Positions 53,491-61,128 of a stretch of 64,000 bases of DNA are shown piece after piece. The notes under the pieces were generated by a model that saw only the letters and a program-made list of their open reading frames with translations, did not search any database and was not told where the DNA came from. The DNA lies in the NCBI GenBank assembly GCA_942493385.1, contig OW818699.1, positions 2,356,001 through 2,420,000 on the forward strand. Direction: 5' to 3'. The DNA is from UBA8389 sp942493385. Its GTDB lineage: Bacteria; Bacteroidota; Bacteroidia; Bacteroidales; UBA1402. A program made the position numbers and the translations under genes. How positions within the stretch are numbered: position 1 is the first letter of the stretch; the number at the start of each line of letters is the position of its first letter.

Positions 53491-53523
53491 CTTGAATGTT
53501 AAGCTGATAAAAAAGCAAACGCC

Positions 53524-54480
53524 TTGTTGAAAAGGATTACGAGCCTTCTTGTAGCAACAACCATTCTTTTAACTGCCTGCACTCGGGTGGAAGAGGTGCC
53601 GATTACCGATTGGGCGCATCATCCCGATTTTCCTGGTACAGCCAGGGCTACCGCATCAACATTTGTTTTTGGAGACAACGCTTTTATCTGTTGTGGACGC
53701 ACGGTATGGAACGACAGTTGCCTGAACGAAGTGTGGCGGTTTAACAGCGTTGACTTCTCGTGGACCCAGCTGGATACTTTTCCAGGAAAACCTAGGGTTA
53801 ATGCTGTTGCCGTAACCATCAACGGCAAAGCTTACGTCGGAATGGGTTGCAACAACTACAACGTTTACACGGATTTCTACGAATTCGATCCGACAACCGG
53901 CATCTGGACTCAAAAAGCATCTTTTCCCGATAAGGCTGCCAATGCGCTGGTTTATGGTGTCGTTGATGGTTGTTTGTATACGGCCATGGGGTTTGATGGA
54001 TCCGGATACTATCCCTACACCCATAAGTACGACCCGCTTGCCGATACTTGGACAAAATTGCCCGATGCGGAGCATGCTTATTTGTTGACTTCTGCCTTTG
54101 CCATCGGTACGGATTTTTATGTCGCAGCCGGCTATCAGGGTCGCAACCTTCGCGATGTTTTCAGTTTCAACACCGTAACGCAGAAATGGTCGAAGGTGGC
54201 TTCATTGCCGGAAGGCCGCATGCTTTCCAGTGGTTTGGCTCTGAATGGAAAAGGGTACCTCCTGTTGGGTCGCTATTGGGCTGGATCCGCAAATAATGGC
54301 CGACTGCTTTCTGACATTGTGGAGTACGACCCCAACGAGAATGCCTGGACCAAACGGGGCGATTTCCCCGGAGGAGCCCGCCAGAACGCCATGGTTTTTG
54401 CCATCGGTGACAGAGGCTATGTGGTCATGGGCGAAAACGATCGTCACTGCCTGTCGGATGTTTGGAGTTTCAAGCCTTAA
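53524..54480 (+). CDS. Kelch-repeat lipoprotein
   Basis: A 318-residue lipoprotein: a short signal peptide and the lipobox LLTAC near residues 15-19. The body holds about six kelch-type repeats (for example the recurring pattern of YEFDP ... WTQKASFP and YDPLADTWTKLP), which should form a beta-propeller. It probably sits on the envelope surface or in the periplasm and binds carbohydrate or protein. The start codon is TTG (53524 or 53527). Its place between PglE-like and Wzi-like genes suggests a role in polymer surface attachment, but no function is known. Confidence 0.82.
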   Translation: MLKRITSLLVATTILLTACTRVEEVPITDWAHHPDFPGTARATASTFVFGDNAFICCGRTVWNDSCLNEVWRFNSVDFSWTQLDTFPGKPRVNAVAVTINGKAYVGMGCNNYNVYTDFYEFDPTTGIWTQKASFPDKAANALVYGVVDGCLYTAMGFDGSGYYPYTHKYDPLADTWTKLPDAEHAYLLTSAFAIGTDFYVAAGYQGRNLRDVFSFNTVTQKWSKVASLPEGRMLSSGLALNGKGYLLLGRYWAGSANNGRLLSDIVEYDPNENAWTKRGDFPGGARQNAMVFAIGDRGYVVMGENDRHCLSDVWSFKP

Positions 54481-54484
54481 ATCT

Positions 54485-55891
54485 ATGAAAAGGTACCTGA
54501 TTCTCCTTTTGGTAAGTGCTTGTTTCACAGCTTTGTGGGCACAGCATTCAGCAGATACATTAACGTACAGCCTGAACGCCCGATTCAACCCGGGTTTTGG
54601 AGCAATCGCTCCCTTTTTAAGCACGGTCAACCAATTCGACCGTCACAGTTTTACCCCCAACAGCCTGAGCACCTGGGGCACGATTCACAAAAAAGCTGTT
54701 AGAAACTTCGACTACGGCTTTGGTGCAGAAATCAACGCCAACCTTTCGCCCACCGAAAAACGCCTTTTCCCCGGAGAATTCTATGCGGAAGGCAAAGTCG
54801 GGCCCTTTCTGGCCGTGCTAGGCATGAAACGGGAGGTATTTGGCAATCAAGATCCGTTACTTTCAAGCGGGGGGCTCATCGGTTCGCAGAACAGCCGCCC
54901 CATACCAAGTTTGACCTTCGAAACCGACGGTTGGGTCTCCGTTCCTTTCACTATGGGTTATCTGGAATTCTTGGGTGGTATGGCAAACGGTTGGTTTTCT
55001 GACAAAACGCTCACATCCAATACGTTGCTGCACCACAAGTGGTTGCATGGCAGAATTGGCGGTTCGTTTCCGCTTACCGTGAACTATGGTCTGCATCATG
55101 TGGCGCAATGGGCAGGAAACTCACCTGTTTATGGGCAGTCCAAGGTTACACTGGATAATTTCCTGCGCGTTTTTAAGGCTCAGGGCGGTGCTGTAGACGG
55201 TCCTGCAACCGAATATTACAATACGCTGGGCAACCAAATCATCTCCAAAAACCTGGGTTTGAGTTTGAAACTTTCTGGGTTTGCCGTCGATCTCTATTGG
55301 CAGAACATCAGCGAGGACAAACCTGTGCTCCGCATGAACAAAGCCCGCAACAAACGCGATGGGCTTTGGGGTGTTTCCTTGCGGATGCCAACATTCAAAC
55401 CCCTACATGCTTTTGTGGCCGAACTGCTCTCCACCACCGACCAAAGTGGTCCTTGGCACGATCTGGACGGGGTGATTCTGGGTGGTGCGGACAATTACTA
55501 CAACAACGGTGTTTATTACAATGGTTGGAGTTTTTACGGCATGGCCATAGGCAATCCTTGGCTTACTTCTCCAAAATACAATGCAGATGGGGGAGTGAGT
55601 TTCCAAAACAACTGTGTCCGGCTTCTTTATTTTTCTGGCTTGGGTGAGCTTAAGGATTTCAATTACCGCTTTACGGTTGCCTATTCCAAAAACTGGGGTC
55701 TTCCAGGCTGGGTTCTGCCACCCTCCAAAAACCAATTTTCAGGTCAGCTGGAAGTTTTTCATGCATTTCCATACCTCAAGAATACGGAGCTCAGCTTGGG
55801 CCTTTCAGGCGATCGCGGAAGCAAATATGGCAACAACTTGGCCCTTTTGATGGGATTTCGTTACACTGGACGTTTATTCTTTGCTAAATAA
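54485..55891 (+). CDS. wzi: Capsule assembly Wzi-family outer-membrane protein
   Basis: A 468-residue exported protein with a signal peptide ending near LWAQH (residue 20) and a body of alternating aromatic beta-strands ending in Phe-rich strands (FRYTGRLFF), as in outer-membrane beta-barrels. Overall features match Wzi-family capsule assembly proteins of Bacteroidota. ATG at 54485 lies 5 bp after the kelch gene; the longer upstream frame is a shadow of that gene. A longer family member is at 14360, supporting two surface polymers. Confidence 0.78.
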   Translation: MKRYLILLLVSACFTALWAQHSADTLTYSLNARFNPGFGAIAPFLSTVNQFDRHSFTPNSLSTWGTIHKKAVRNFDYGFGAEINANLSPTEKRLFPGEFYAEGKVGPFLAVLGMKREVFGNQDPLLSSGGLIGSQNSRPIPSLTFETDGWVSVPFTMGYLEFLGGMANGWFSDKTLTSNTLLHHKWLHGRIGGSFPLTVNYGLHHVAQWAGNSPVYGQSKVTLDNFLRVFKAQGGAVDGPATEYYNTLGNQIISKNLGLSLKLSGFAVDLYWQNISEDKPVLRMNKARNKRDGLWGVSLRMPTFKPLHAFVAELLSTTDQSGPWHDLDGVILGGADNYYNNGVYYNGWSFYGMAIGNPWLTSPKYNADGGVSFQNNCVRLLYFSGLGELKDFNYRFTVAYSKNWGLPGWVLPPSKNQFSGQLEVFHAFPYLKNTELSLGLSGDRGSKYGNNLALLMGFRYTGRLFFAK

Positions 55892-55927
55892 CTACGAACT
55901 TATCTCATTTTTTGTAAATTTGCCCTC

Positions 55928-56890
55928 ATGAAGGTATTGATCACAGGTGTTCACAGCATATTGGGTGCATTTCTCGTTGAGAAACTCAGCCCGAGTCACA
56001 CGGTATATGGCATGGACCATACGTCGGATTCGATGGATGGGGTAAGTAAGGTGTTTACGTGCACGGAGTTCTCGCAAATGCCCGAAGTGGATGCAGTGAT
56101 TCATTTGGCTGGCAAGGATGCGGATACGATTGATCTGAGCAAATCGCTGGAGTACATGGAGAACAATGTGGGGCTGTCGCGCTGCATCTTTGAGTGGTTC
56201 AAAACTTCGTCTGCCAAGCAGTTTTATTACATGAGCTCCATCAAAGTGATTGGTAATCGGACGGATGGGTTGCAGTTGACGGAAGAGATGGAGCCGATGC
56301 CTTTTGGCCCCTTGGGAGAAAGTAAATACATGGTGGAGCAGTATTTGTTGGACAAATGGATGCTCGATAAGAAAGTGTATGTTTTGAGGACGTCCTTTTT
56401 GCACGGTCGGGGATTATTTTGCAACGAGAATGCGAGGCGGATTTTTACGTGGATTAATAAGGGCATTCCATATATTTTTGGTAGCTTTGAGTGCAGGAGA
56501 TCGTTTACGTCGTTGGACAATCTGCATTTTGTGGTTTCACAAATGCTGGAAAAAGACATTCCAGGAGGTATTTACCACCTTACAGACGATGGATCGATGA
56601 CTTCTTCGGAGTATTACAAATTGATGGGTTCGGTTATTGGTAAAAAGGTACGTGTTTGGCGTTTGGGCAAGAGTGTCTTTCGTGTTTTGGCTTGGATAAT
56701 CGGTTTGTTTCATGGTTATTTCGATCGGTTCGAATATCAGAAACTTTCGTTGAATTTTGTGGTGGACAACCGCAAATTGAAGGATGCGCTTGGGCTGAAG
56801 TCCATGCCGTTTAAACTCCAGGAGGGGTTGGAAAAATCGGTGAAGGAATATGCGGAGTGCTTGAAAAGTGAGAATCACGTTGAAAAATGA
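55928..56890 (+). CDS. WbpV-like epimerase paralogue lacking the catalytic Tyr
   Basis: A 320-residue extended SDR clearly collinear with the protein at 13399. Two hallmark positions differ: the glycine motif is GVHSILG instead of GVHGFVG, and the Tyr-x3-Lys motif reads PLGESK instead of PYGESK, so Leu replaces the catalytic Tyr. The Lys and the Ser in YMSSIKVIG remain. It may be inactive as a dehydrogenase, or may serve as a partner or binding protein. It precedes a WbpM/PglF-like gene, the normal setting of WbpV. Confidence 0.82.
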   Translation: MKVLITGVHSILGAFLVEKLSPSHTVYGMDHTSDSMDGVSKVFTCTEFSQMPEVDAVIHLAGKDADTIDLSKSLEYMENNVGLSRCIFEWFKTSSAKQFYYMSSIKVIGNRTDGLQLTEEMEPMPFGPLGESKYMVEQYLLDKWMLDKKVYVLRTSFLHGRGLFCNENARRIFTWINKGIPYIFGSFECRRSFTSLDNLHFVVSQMLEKDIPGGIYHLTDDGSMTSSEYYKLMGSVIGKKVRVWRLGKSVFRVLAWIIGLFHGYFDRFEYQKLSLNFVVDNRKLKDALGLKSMPFKLQEGLEKSVKEYAECLKSENHVEK

Positions 56891-56896
56891 TGAGCT

Positions 56897-58816
56897 ATGA
56901 ATGAGTTACAGGAATTTGTAGGTCGAATTGTAAGGCGGTTTATGAAATTTTCAATGGTAAACCGTTGGCTGGTGTATGCCATCGATTTGTTGTTGTGTTT
57001 GGGTGCGTTTGCGTTGGCCGTGTTCAACCGGACCCGAATTTTGGGGAACGAAGCAGTGCCTGGTTATGAGACACTTGGATTGGTTTTTGTGGCATTCTGT
57101 GCCATTACCTTTGCACTGTTTAAATCGCATCGGGGTTTGGTGCGCCATTCCAATTTTCAGGAAATGTGGCGCTTGTTTGTGGCAGATATGTTGGCCTCCG
57201 TTGCGTTATACTTTGTCCTGGTATTTTTTGTGCCCCTGATGCATGGTCGCTTGTCGTTCATTCAGAATGTATTTTTGTTCAGTCTGGTCTCGATGATGTT
57301 TGTAAGGTTCTGGATCATTGTTATTTACAATTATGCCATGCAGCCCGTTAACAAACGTACCAAAAAGACTTTGATATATGGTATTGGCACGCACAGCATT
57401 GCGCTGGCTCAGTGGATAAAACGAAGTGGCAAGAACAACCAGCAAGTTCATGGTTTCCTTACCCGCAACCAGGATGCCTGGAAAACTCGCATTCAGGGAA
57501 TGGAGGTTTATGGCATCGATTTGGATGAAATGGAAGCGTTTGTGATTCAGAACGACATCACCATTTTGTTGTTTCCCGACTACAAAAGTGTTCGCAAGGA
57601 ACAGGAACTCATTGCAAAATGCCGAGAGTTGCAAGTATCGGTCTTGGTATCGCCACCCTTCGAAGGCGTGAGTGCCAACGGTCAAACTCAGTTCCAAATG
57701 AAGCCCATTCAATTTGAGGATTTGTTGGGTCGGGATGAGATTCGTATTGATATGGATCGGATTGCTGGTCAATTAAGTGGAAAGGTGATCTTGATCACTG
57801 GTGCTGCTGGTTCCATCGGTAGTGAGTTGGTTCGTCAGTTTGCTGTGTTTCAGCCAAAATTGCTGTTGTTGTTTGATATGGCAGAAACTCCTTTGCACAA
57901 TTTACGTCTGGAGATGGAGCGTACGCATCCAAAACTGAAGTTCTTGCCCATCATTGGTGATGTTCGCAGTAAGTCCAGGTTGGAACACATTTTCTCCAAG
58001 TATCGTCCGGAAGTGGTTTACCATGCGGCGGCTTACAAACATGTGCCCATGATGGAGGAAAATCCGTGTGAAGCTGCCTTGGTGAATATTTCGGGGACAT
58101 TTAATGTGGCCAATTTGGCGGTGAAGCACGGTTGTGAAAGTTTTGTGATGATTTCCACCGACAAAGCGGTGAATCCCACCAATGTGATGGGAGCTTCCAA
58201 GCGCATTGCAGAAATATATGTTCAGGCCTTGGCCAGACAATGCGCCAAGATGGGAAATCCCATTCGTTTTGTGACAACGCGGTTTGGCAACGTGCTGGGT
58301 TCCAACGGTTCGGTTATACCGCATTTTAAGGAACAGATTGAAAAGGGTGGCCCGGTAACGGTGACGCATCCAGACATTATCCGTTATTTCATGACCATAC
58401 CCGAGGCCTGCCGATTGGTTTTGGAGGCAGCTTCGTTTGGTAAAACAGGAGAGATTTATGTATTCGACATGGGTGAGCCAGTCAAGATTGTGGATTTGGC
58501 CAAGAAAATGATAGAATTGGCTGGTCTGGTGCCCGATAAGGACATAACGATTGAATTCATCGGTTTAAGACCTGGCGAGAAATTGTACGAGGAATTGCTC
58601 AACGACAAAGAGTATACCAAGCCGACTGACCACGATAAGATTACGGTGGCCAAGGTGCGGCAATACGAACTGGATAAGGTGGATTTGGCCGTGAAGGCTA
58701 TTGTTGATGCTGCCTTGGAAGTGAATGTGCCTTCGACAGTGATGGGCATGAAGCATTTGCTCCCTGAATTCAAAAGCCAGAATTCTCCGTATGAGTCGTA
58801 CGATCATGATGAATAG
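56897..58816 (+). CDS. PglF/WbpM-type UDP-GlcNAc 4,6-dehydratase
   Basis: A 639-residue membrane-linked SDR. Four hydrophobic segments lie in the first about 150 residues, then a first Rossmann-like domain, then the catalytic domain: ITGAAGSIGSELV near residue 296, ISTDKAVNPTNVMGASKR near residue 415. A Met stands where other SDRs have the catalytic Tyr, which is normal for this WbpM/PglF/CapD group. It converts UDP-GlcNAc to the 4-keto-6-deoxy sugar used by PglE- and WbpV-type enzymes. A second copy starts at 62426. Confidence 0.9.
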   Translation: MNELQEFVGRIVRRFMKFSMVNRWLVYAIDLLLCLGAFALAVFNRTRILGNEAVPGYETLGLVFVAFCAITFALFKSHRGLVRHSNFQEMWRLFVADMLASVALYFVLVFFVPLMHGRLSFIQNVFLFSLVSMMFVRFWIIVIYNYAMQPVNKRTKKTLIYGIGTHSIALAQWIKRSGKNNQQVHGFLTRNQDAWKTRIQGMEVYGIDLDEMEAFVIQNDITILLFPDYKSVRKEQELIAKCRELQVSVLVSPPFEGVSANGQTQFQMKPIQFEDLLGRDEIRIDMDRIAGQLSGKVILITGAAGSIGSELVRQFAVFQPKLLLLFDMAETPLHNLRLEMERTHPKLKFLPIIGDVRSKSRLEHIFSKYRPEVVYHAAAYKHVPMMEENPCEAALVNISGTFNVANLAVKHGCESFVMISTDKAVNPTNVMGASKRIAEIYVQALARQCAKMGNPIRFVTTRFGNVLGSNGSVIPHFKEQIEKGGPVTVTHPDIIRYFMTIPEACRLVLEAASFGKTGEIYVFDMGEPVKIVDLAKKMIELAGLVPDKDITIEFIGLRPGEKLYEELLNDKEYTKPTDHDKITVAKVRQYELDKVDLAVKAIVDAALEVNVPSTVMGMKHLLPEFKSQNSPYESYDHDE

Positions 58817-58824
58817 AAAATTGC

Positions 58825-60003
58825 ATGCAAAAACACTTTCATTCCCTTTTTCCCGATGTTCAAAAAGCAGACATTCATCATGTCTATAGTCCGTACCGGG
58901 TTTGTCCGGTAGGTGCGCACATTGACCATCAGCACGGTCATGTAACTGGATTTGCCTTGGACCACGGGGTGGATTTGTTGTACATCCCTACCGAAACGGC
59001 CGTAATCAACCTGTTTAGCATGAATTTTGAGGGGCAAATTCTGTTTCCCTTGGAATCGGTCCCAGCCAAATACAAAAATTGGGGGGCCTACATTCAGGCT
59101 GCCATTTACGCCTTGACTAAAAGAAAGAAGCTGGAAGTGGGCATTCAAGGCTTGATTCATGGTACGTTACCCATTGGAGGTTTGTCTTCATCGGCCGCAG
59201 TCCTGCTCTGTTACATCATGGCGCTGGCTGATGTGAACGATTTGGAACTCTCCAAGGAGGAATTGATTCAGATTGCTTTTGAGGCTGAACACGAATATAT
59301 TGGATTGAATCTGGGCACGCTTGACCAAAGCTGCGAAGTCTTGTGCAAAAAGGATCACCTGCTGTACCTGGACACGATCGATGGCTCTTGGAAGCTGGTT
59401 TCTGCCGCTCCGTCCATGCCCGATTTTGACATCCTTATTTTTTTTAGCGGCTTGACTCGTTCACTGATTGAAACAGGCTACAACTTACGTACGGATGAAT
59501 GCAAGGTGGCAGCTTTCAATCTGTTGGCTTACGAGGGTTTGCCCTATGGAGCCGTTTCGGAGACCCGCTTAAGGCAAGTAGATCCTGTGGTTTTCGAAAA
59601 ATGGAAGCATTTGCTTCCTTCTGCGCTGGCTAAACGGGCAACCCACTTCATGACAGAGTTCAGCCGTGTCGAAGAAGCCGTGGAAGCGTATCGTTCTGGT
59701 GATATTGAGGCCCTTGGCGCTGTGATGTTTGCATCTGGCTTAAGCTCCATTCAGGAATGGGAATCTGGCTGTCCGGAGATGATCGCTTTGTACGAGATCA
59801 TGACCCAAACTCCTGGCATTTACGGCGGCCGCTTTAGTGGAGCCGGTTTCAAAGGCTGTTGCATGGCCATTTCGGACCCTTCCAAACGGGATTCGATCTT
59901 GGCTTCGGTCTCTCAAGCTTATTTGGCGAAGTTCCCCGCTTTGAATGGGCATTACTCGGCGCATGTCTGTAAGACGGCAGATGGGGCTAGGAGGATTGGG
60001 TAG
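58825..60003 (+). CDS. GHMP-family sugar kinase, galacturonokinase-like
   Basis: A 392-residue GHMP kinase. The galactokinase-type N-terminal signature is present as YSPYRVCPVGAHIDHQHG near residues 21-38. The ATP motif is LPIGGLSSSAAV near residue 115, and the third motif is GRFSGAGFKGCC near residue 333. The SPYRxCPxGAHIDHQ form is that of plant galacturonokinase rather than of galactokinase (which has an N-x-I-G-E-H-x-D form). It probably phosphorylates galacturonate or another sugar at C1. Nucleotidyltransferase and uronate-epimerase-type genes follow. Confidence 0.8.
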   Translation: MQKHFHSLFPDVQKADIHHVYSPYRVCPVGAHIDHQHGHVTGFALDHGVDLLYIPTETAVINLFSMNFEGQILFPLESVPAKYKNWGAYIQAAIYALTKRKKLEVGIQGLIHGTLPIGGLSSSAAVLLCYIMALADVNDLELSKEELIQIAFEAEHEYIGLNLGTLDQSCEVLCKKDHLLYLDTIDGSWKLVSAAPSMPDFDILIFFSGLTRSLIETGYNLRTDECKVAAFNLLAYEGLPYGAVSETRLRQVDPVVFEKWKHLLPSALAKRATHFMTEFSRVEEAVEAYRSGDIEALGAVMFASGLSSIQEWESGCPEMIALYEIMTQTPGIYGGRFSGAGFKGCCMAISDPSKRDSILASVSQAYLAKFPALNGHYSAHVCKTADGARRIG

Positions 60004-60113
60004 GTTCTGTTTTGATTCCTCAGGAATGCAATTACCTGATAAATACGCAGCATCCGGACTTTGGAGAGCGGGTCAGGATGGTGGGAGTGGAAGAATTTGA
60101 TTGGGATACTAGG

Positions 60114-60233
60114 TTAATTTAGTTGTTTCAAATTATCGTTACAATAAGGGCATTTAGAGGCTCTAATTGCTATCCCAGTAGCGATAATGTGGGAAGGGTT
60201 TTTTAAGTGTTGGTCCCGCTGCTTTGTGCTAGA
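60114..60233 (-). pseudogene. Possible gene tail on the minus strand (CPYC)
   Basis: On the minus strand, the frame through the first 78-bp repeat copy reads ...RASKCPYCNDNLKQLN and stops at 60114. The CPYC pair resembles a zinc ribbon tail. The frame is broken in the second copy by one missing T. This could be the end of a decayed gene or pure chance within a repeat; no start or upstream domain is seen. Confidence 0.25.
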
Positions 60234-60310
60234 AGAGGCTATAATTGCTATCCCAGTAGCGATAATGTGGGAAGGGTTTTTAAGTGTTGGTCCCGCTGCT
60301 TTGTGCTAGA
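60156..60310. repeat. 78-bp near-perfect tandem duplication
   Basis: Copy 1 (60156-60233) and copy 2 (60234-60310) differ only by one substitution (GGCTC versus GGCTA) and one T in a T-run. Each copy contains ATTGCTA and TAGCGAT separated by TCCCAG, which can pair as a 7-bp hairpin with one G-T. The unit fills most of the gap between the kinase and nucleotidyltransferase genes. The rest of 60004-60393 holds no recognised gene. Confidence 0.8.
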
Positions 60311-60340
60311 GATTCGCTTGGCGGGGGAGGAGGAATTTGA

Positions 60341-60380
60341 TTTGAAAAGTTGGAAATTGATTTGAAAAGTTGGAAATTTA
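60341..60380. repeat. 20-bp tandem repeat before the nucleotidyltransferase gene
   Basis: TTTGAAAAGTTGGAAATTGA (60341-60360) is repeated at 60361-60380 with one change. It ends 13 bp before the ATG at 60394, so it lies in the leader of that gene. No TAnnTTTG box is seen within it. Confidence 0.7.
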
Positions 60381-60393
60381 TTGAATTGAAAAG

Positions 60394-61128
60394 ATGAAGG
60401 CATTAATACTAGCAGCAGGTTACGCGACAAGACTGTATCCGTTGACACAAAACTTTCCGAAACCACTGCTCGAAATTGGCGGAAAAACCATTTTGGACAG
60501 GTTGCTGGATGATTTGGACCGAATCAATGAAATTGATCAACTTATTGTGGTGACCAACAGCACTTTTGAACCGATATTTCAAAGATGGGCGGCAAGAGGG
60601 CGATTTAAAAAGCCACTGTCAATAGTTGACGACGGCACCACCACCAACGACAACAGGTTGGGAGCCGTGAAAGACATTTTGTTCGTTTTGGACAGCCTCC
60701 AAATTGATGACGATTTGCTGGTGCTGGCTGGTGACAATGTAGTGGATTTCTCTTTTAAGCAATTCATTCAGTATGCGGTAAAGAAGGACAGAAGTTGCCT
60801 GACCTGTCATGACGAACCTTCCATTCCGGCTTTGCAAAAAACGGGTGTGTTGGAGTCAAACGAAAATATGCGCGTGCTCGCCATGCACGAGAAGCCGCAA
60901 GTTCCACCATCGCACTGGGCGGTACCACCGTTTTACTTTTACAGAAAAAACGACCTGCATCTTGTGAAAAGGGCGTTGGAAAACGGTTGCGGTGCTGACG
61001 CGCCGGGCAACTTGATGGCATGGCTTTGCAAAGAGACCGAAGTTTATGCTTGGCCGCTGCCGGGGAAACGATACGATATTGGTGATTTGGCTTCGTATGA
61101 GGCTGTAAATAAGATTTTTACCAAATGA
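60394..61128 (+). CDS. Sugar-1-phosphate nucleotidyltransferase
   Basis: A 244-residue enzyme of the nucleotidyl transferase family. The N-terminus has the signature KALILAAGYATRLYPLTQNF, and FPKPLLEIGGKTIL holds the conserved Lys near residue 28. LVLAGDNVVDF near residue 112 supplies the metal-binding Asp. It should make an NDP-sugar from a sugar-1-phosphate. Its position between a galacturonokinase-like kinase and a uronate-epimerase-like gene suggests UDP-galacturonate (or a similar sugar) as product. It overlaps the next gene by 4 bp. Confidence 0.85.
   Translation: MKALILAAGYATRLYPLTQNFPKPLLEIGGKTILDRLLDDLDRINEIDQLIVVTNSTFEPIFQRWAARGRFKKPLSIVDDGTTTNDNRLGAVKDILFVLDSLQIDDDLLVLAGDNVVDFSFKQFIQYAVKKDRSCLTCHDEPSIPALQKTGVLESNENMRVLAMHEKPQVPPSHWAVPPFYFYRKNDLHLVKRALENGCGADAPGNLMAWLCKETEVYAWPLPGKRYDIGDLASYEAVNKIFTK

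Noticed and set aside
54245..54484. N-terminal extension of the second Wzi-like gene
   Set aside because: It overlaps the kelch gene in another frame and would hide a good signal peptide that starts at 54485.
60156..60310. tRNA or known small RNA gene in the duplicated element
   Set aside because: No cloverleaf or known RNA consensus could be recognised; only a single short hairpin per unit is visible.
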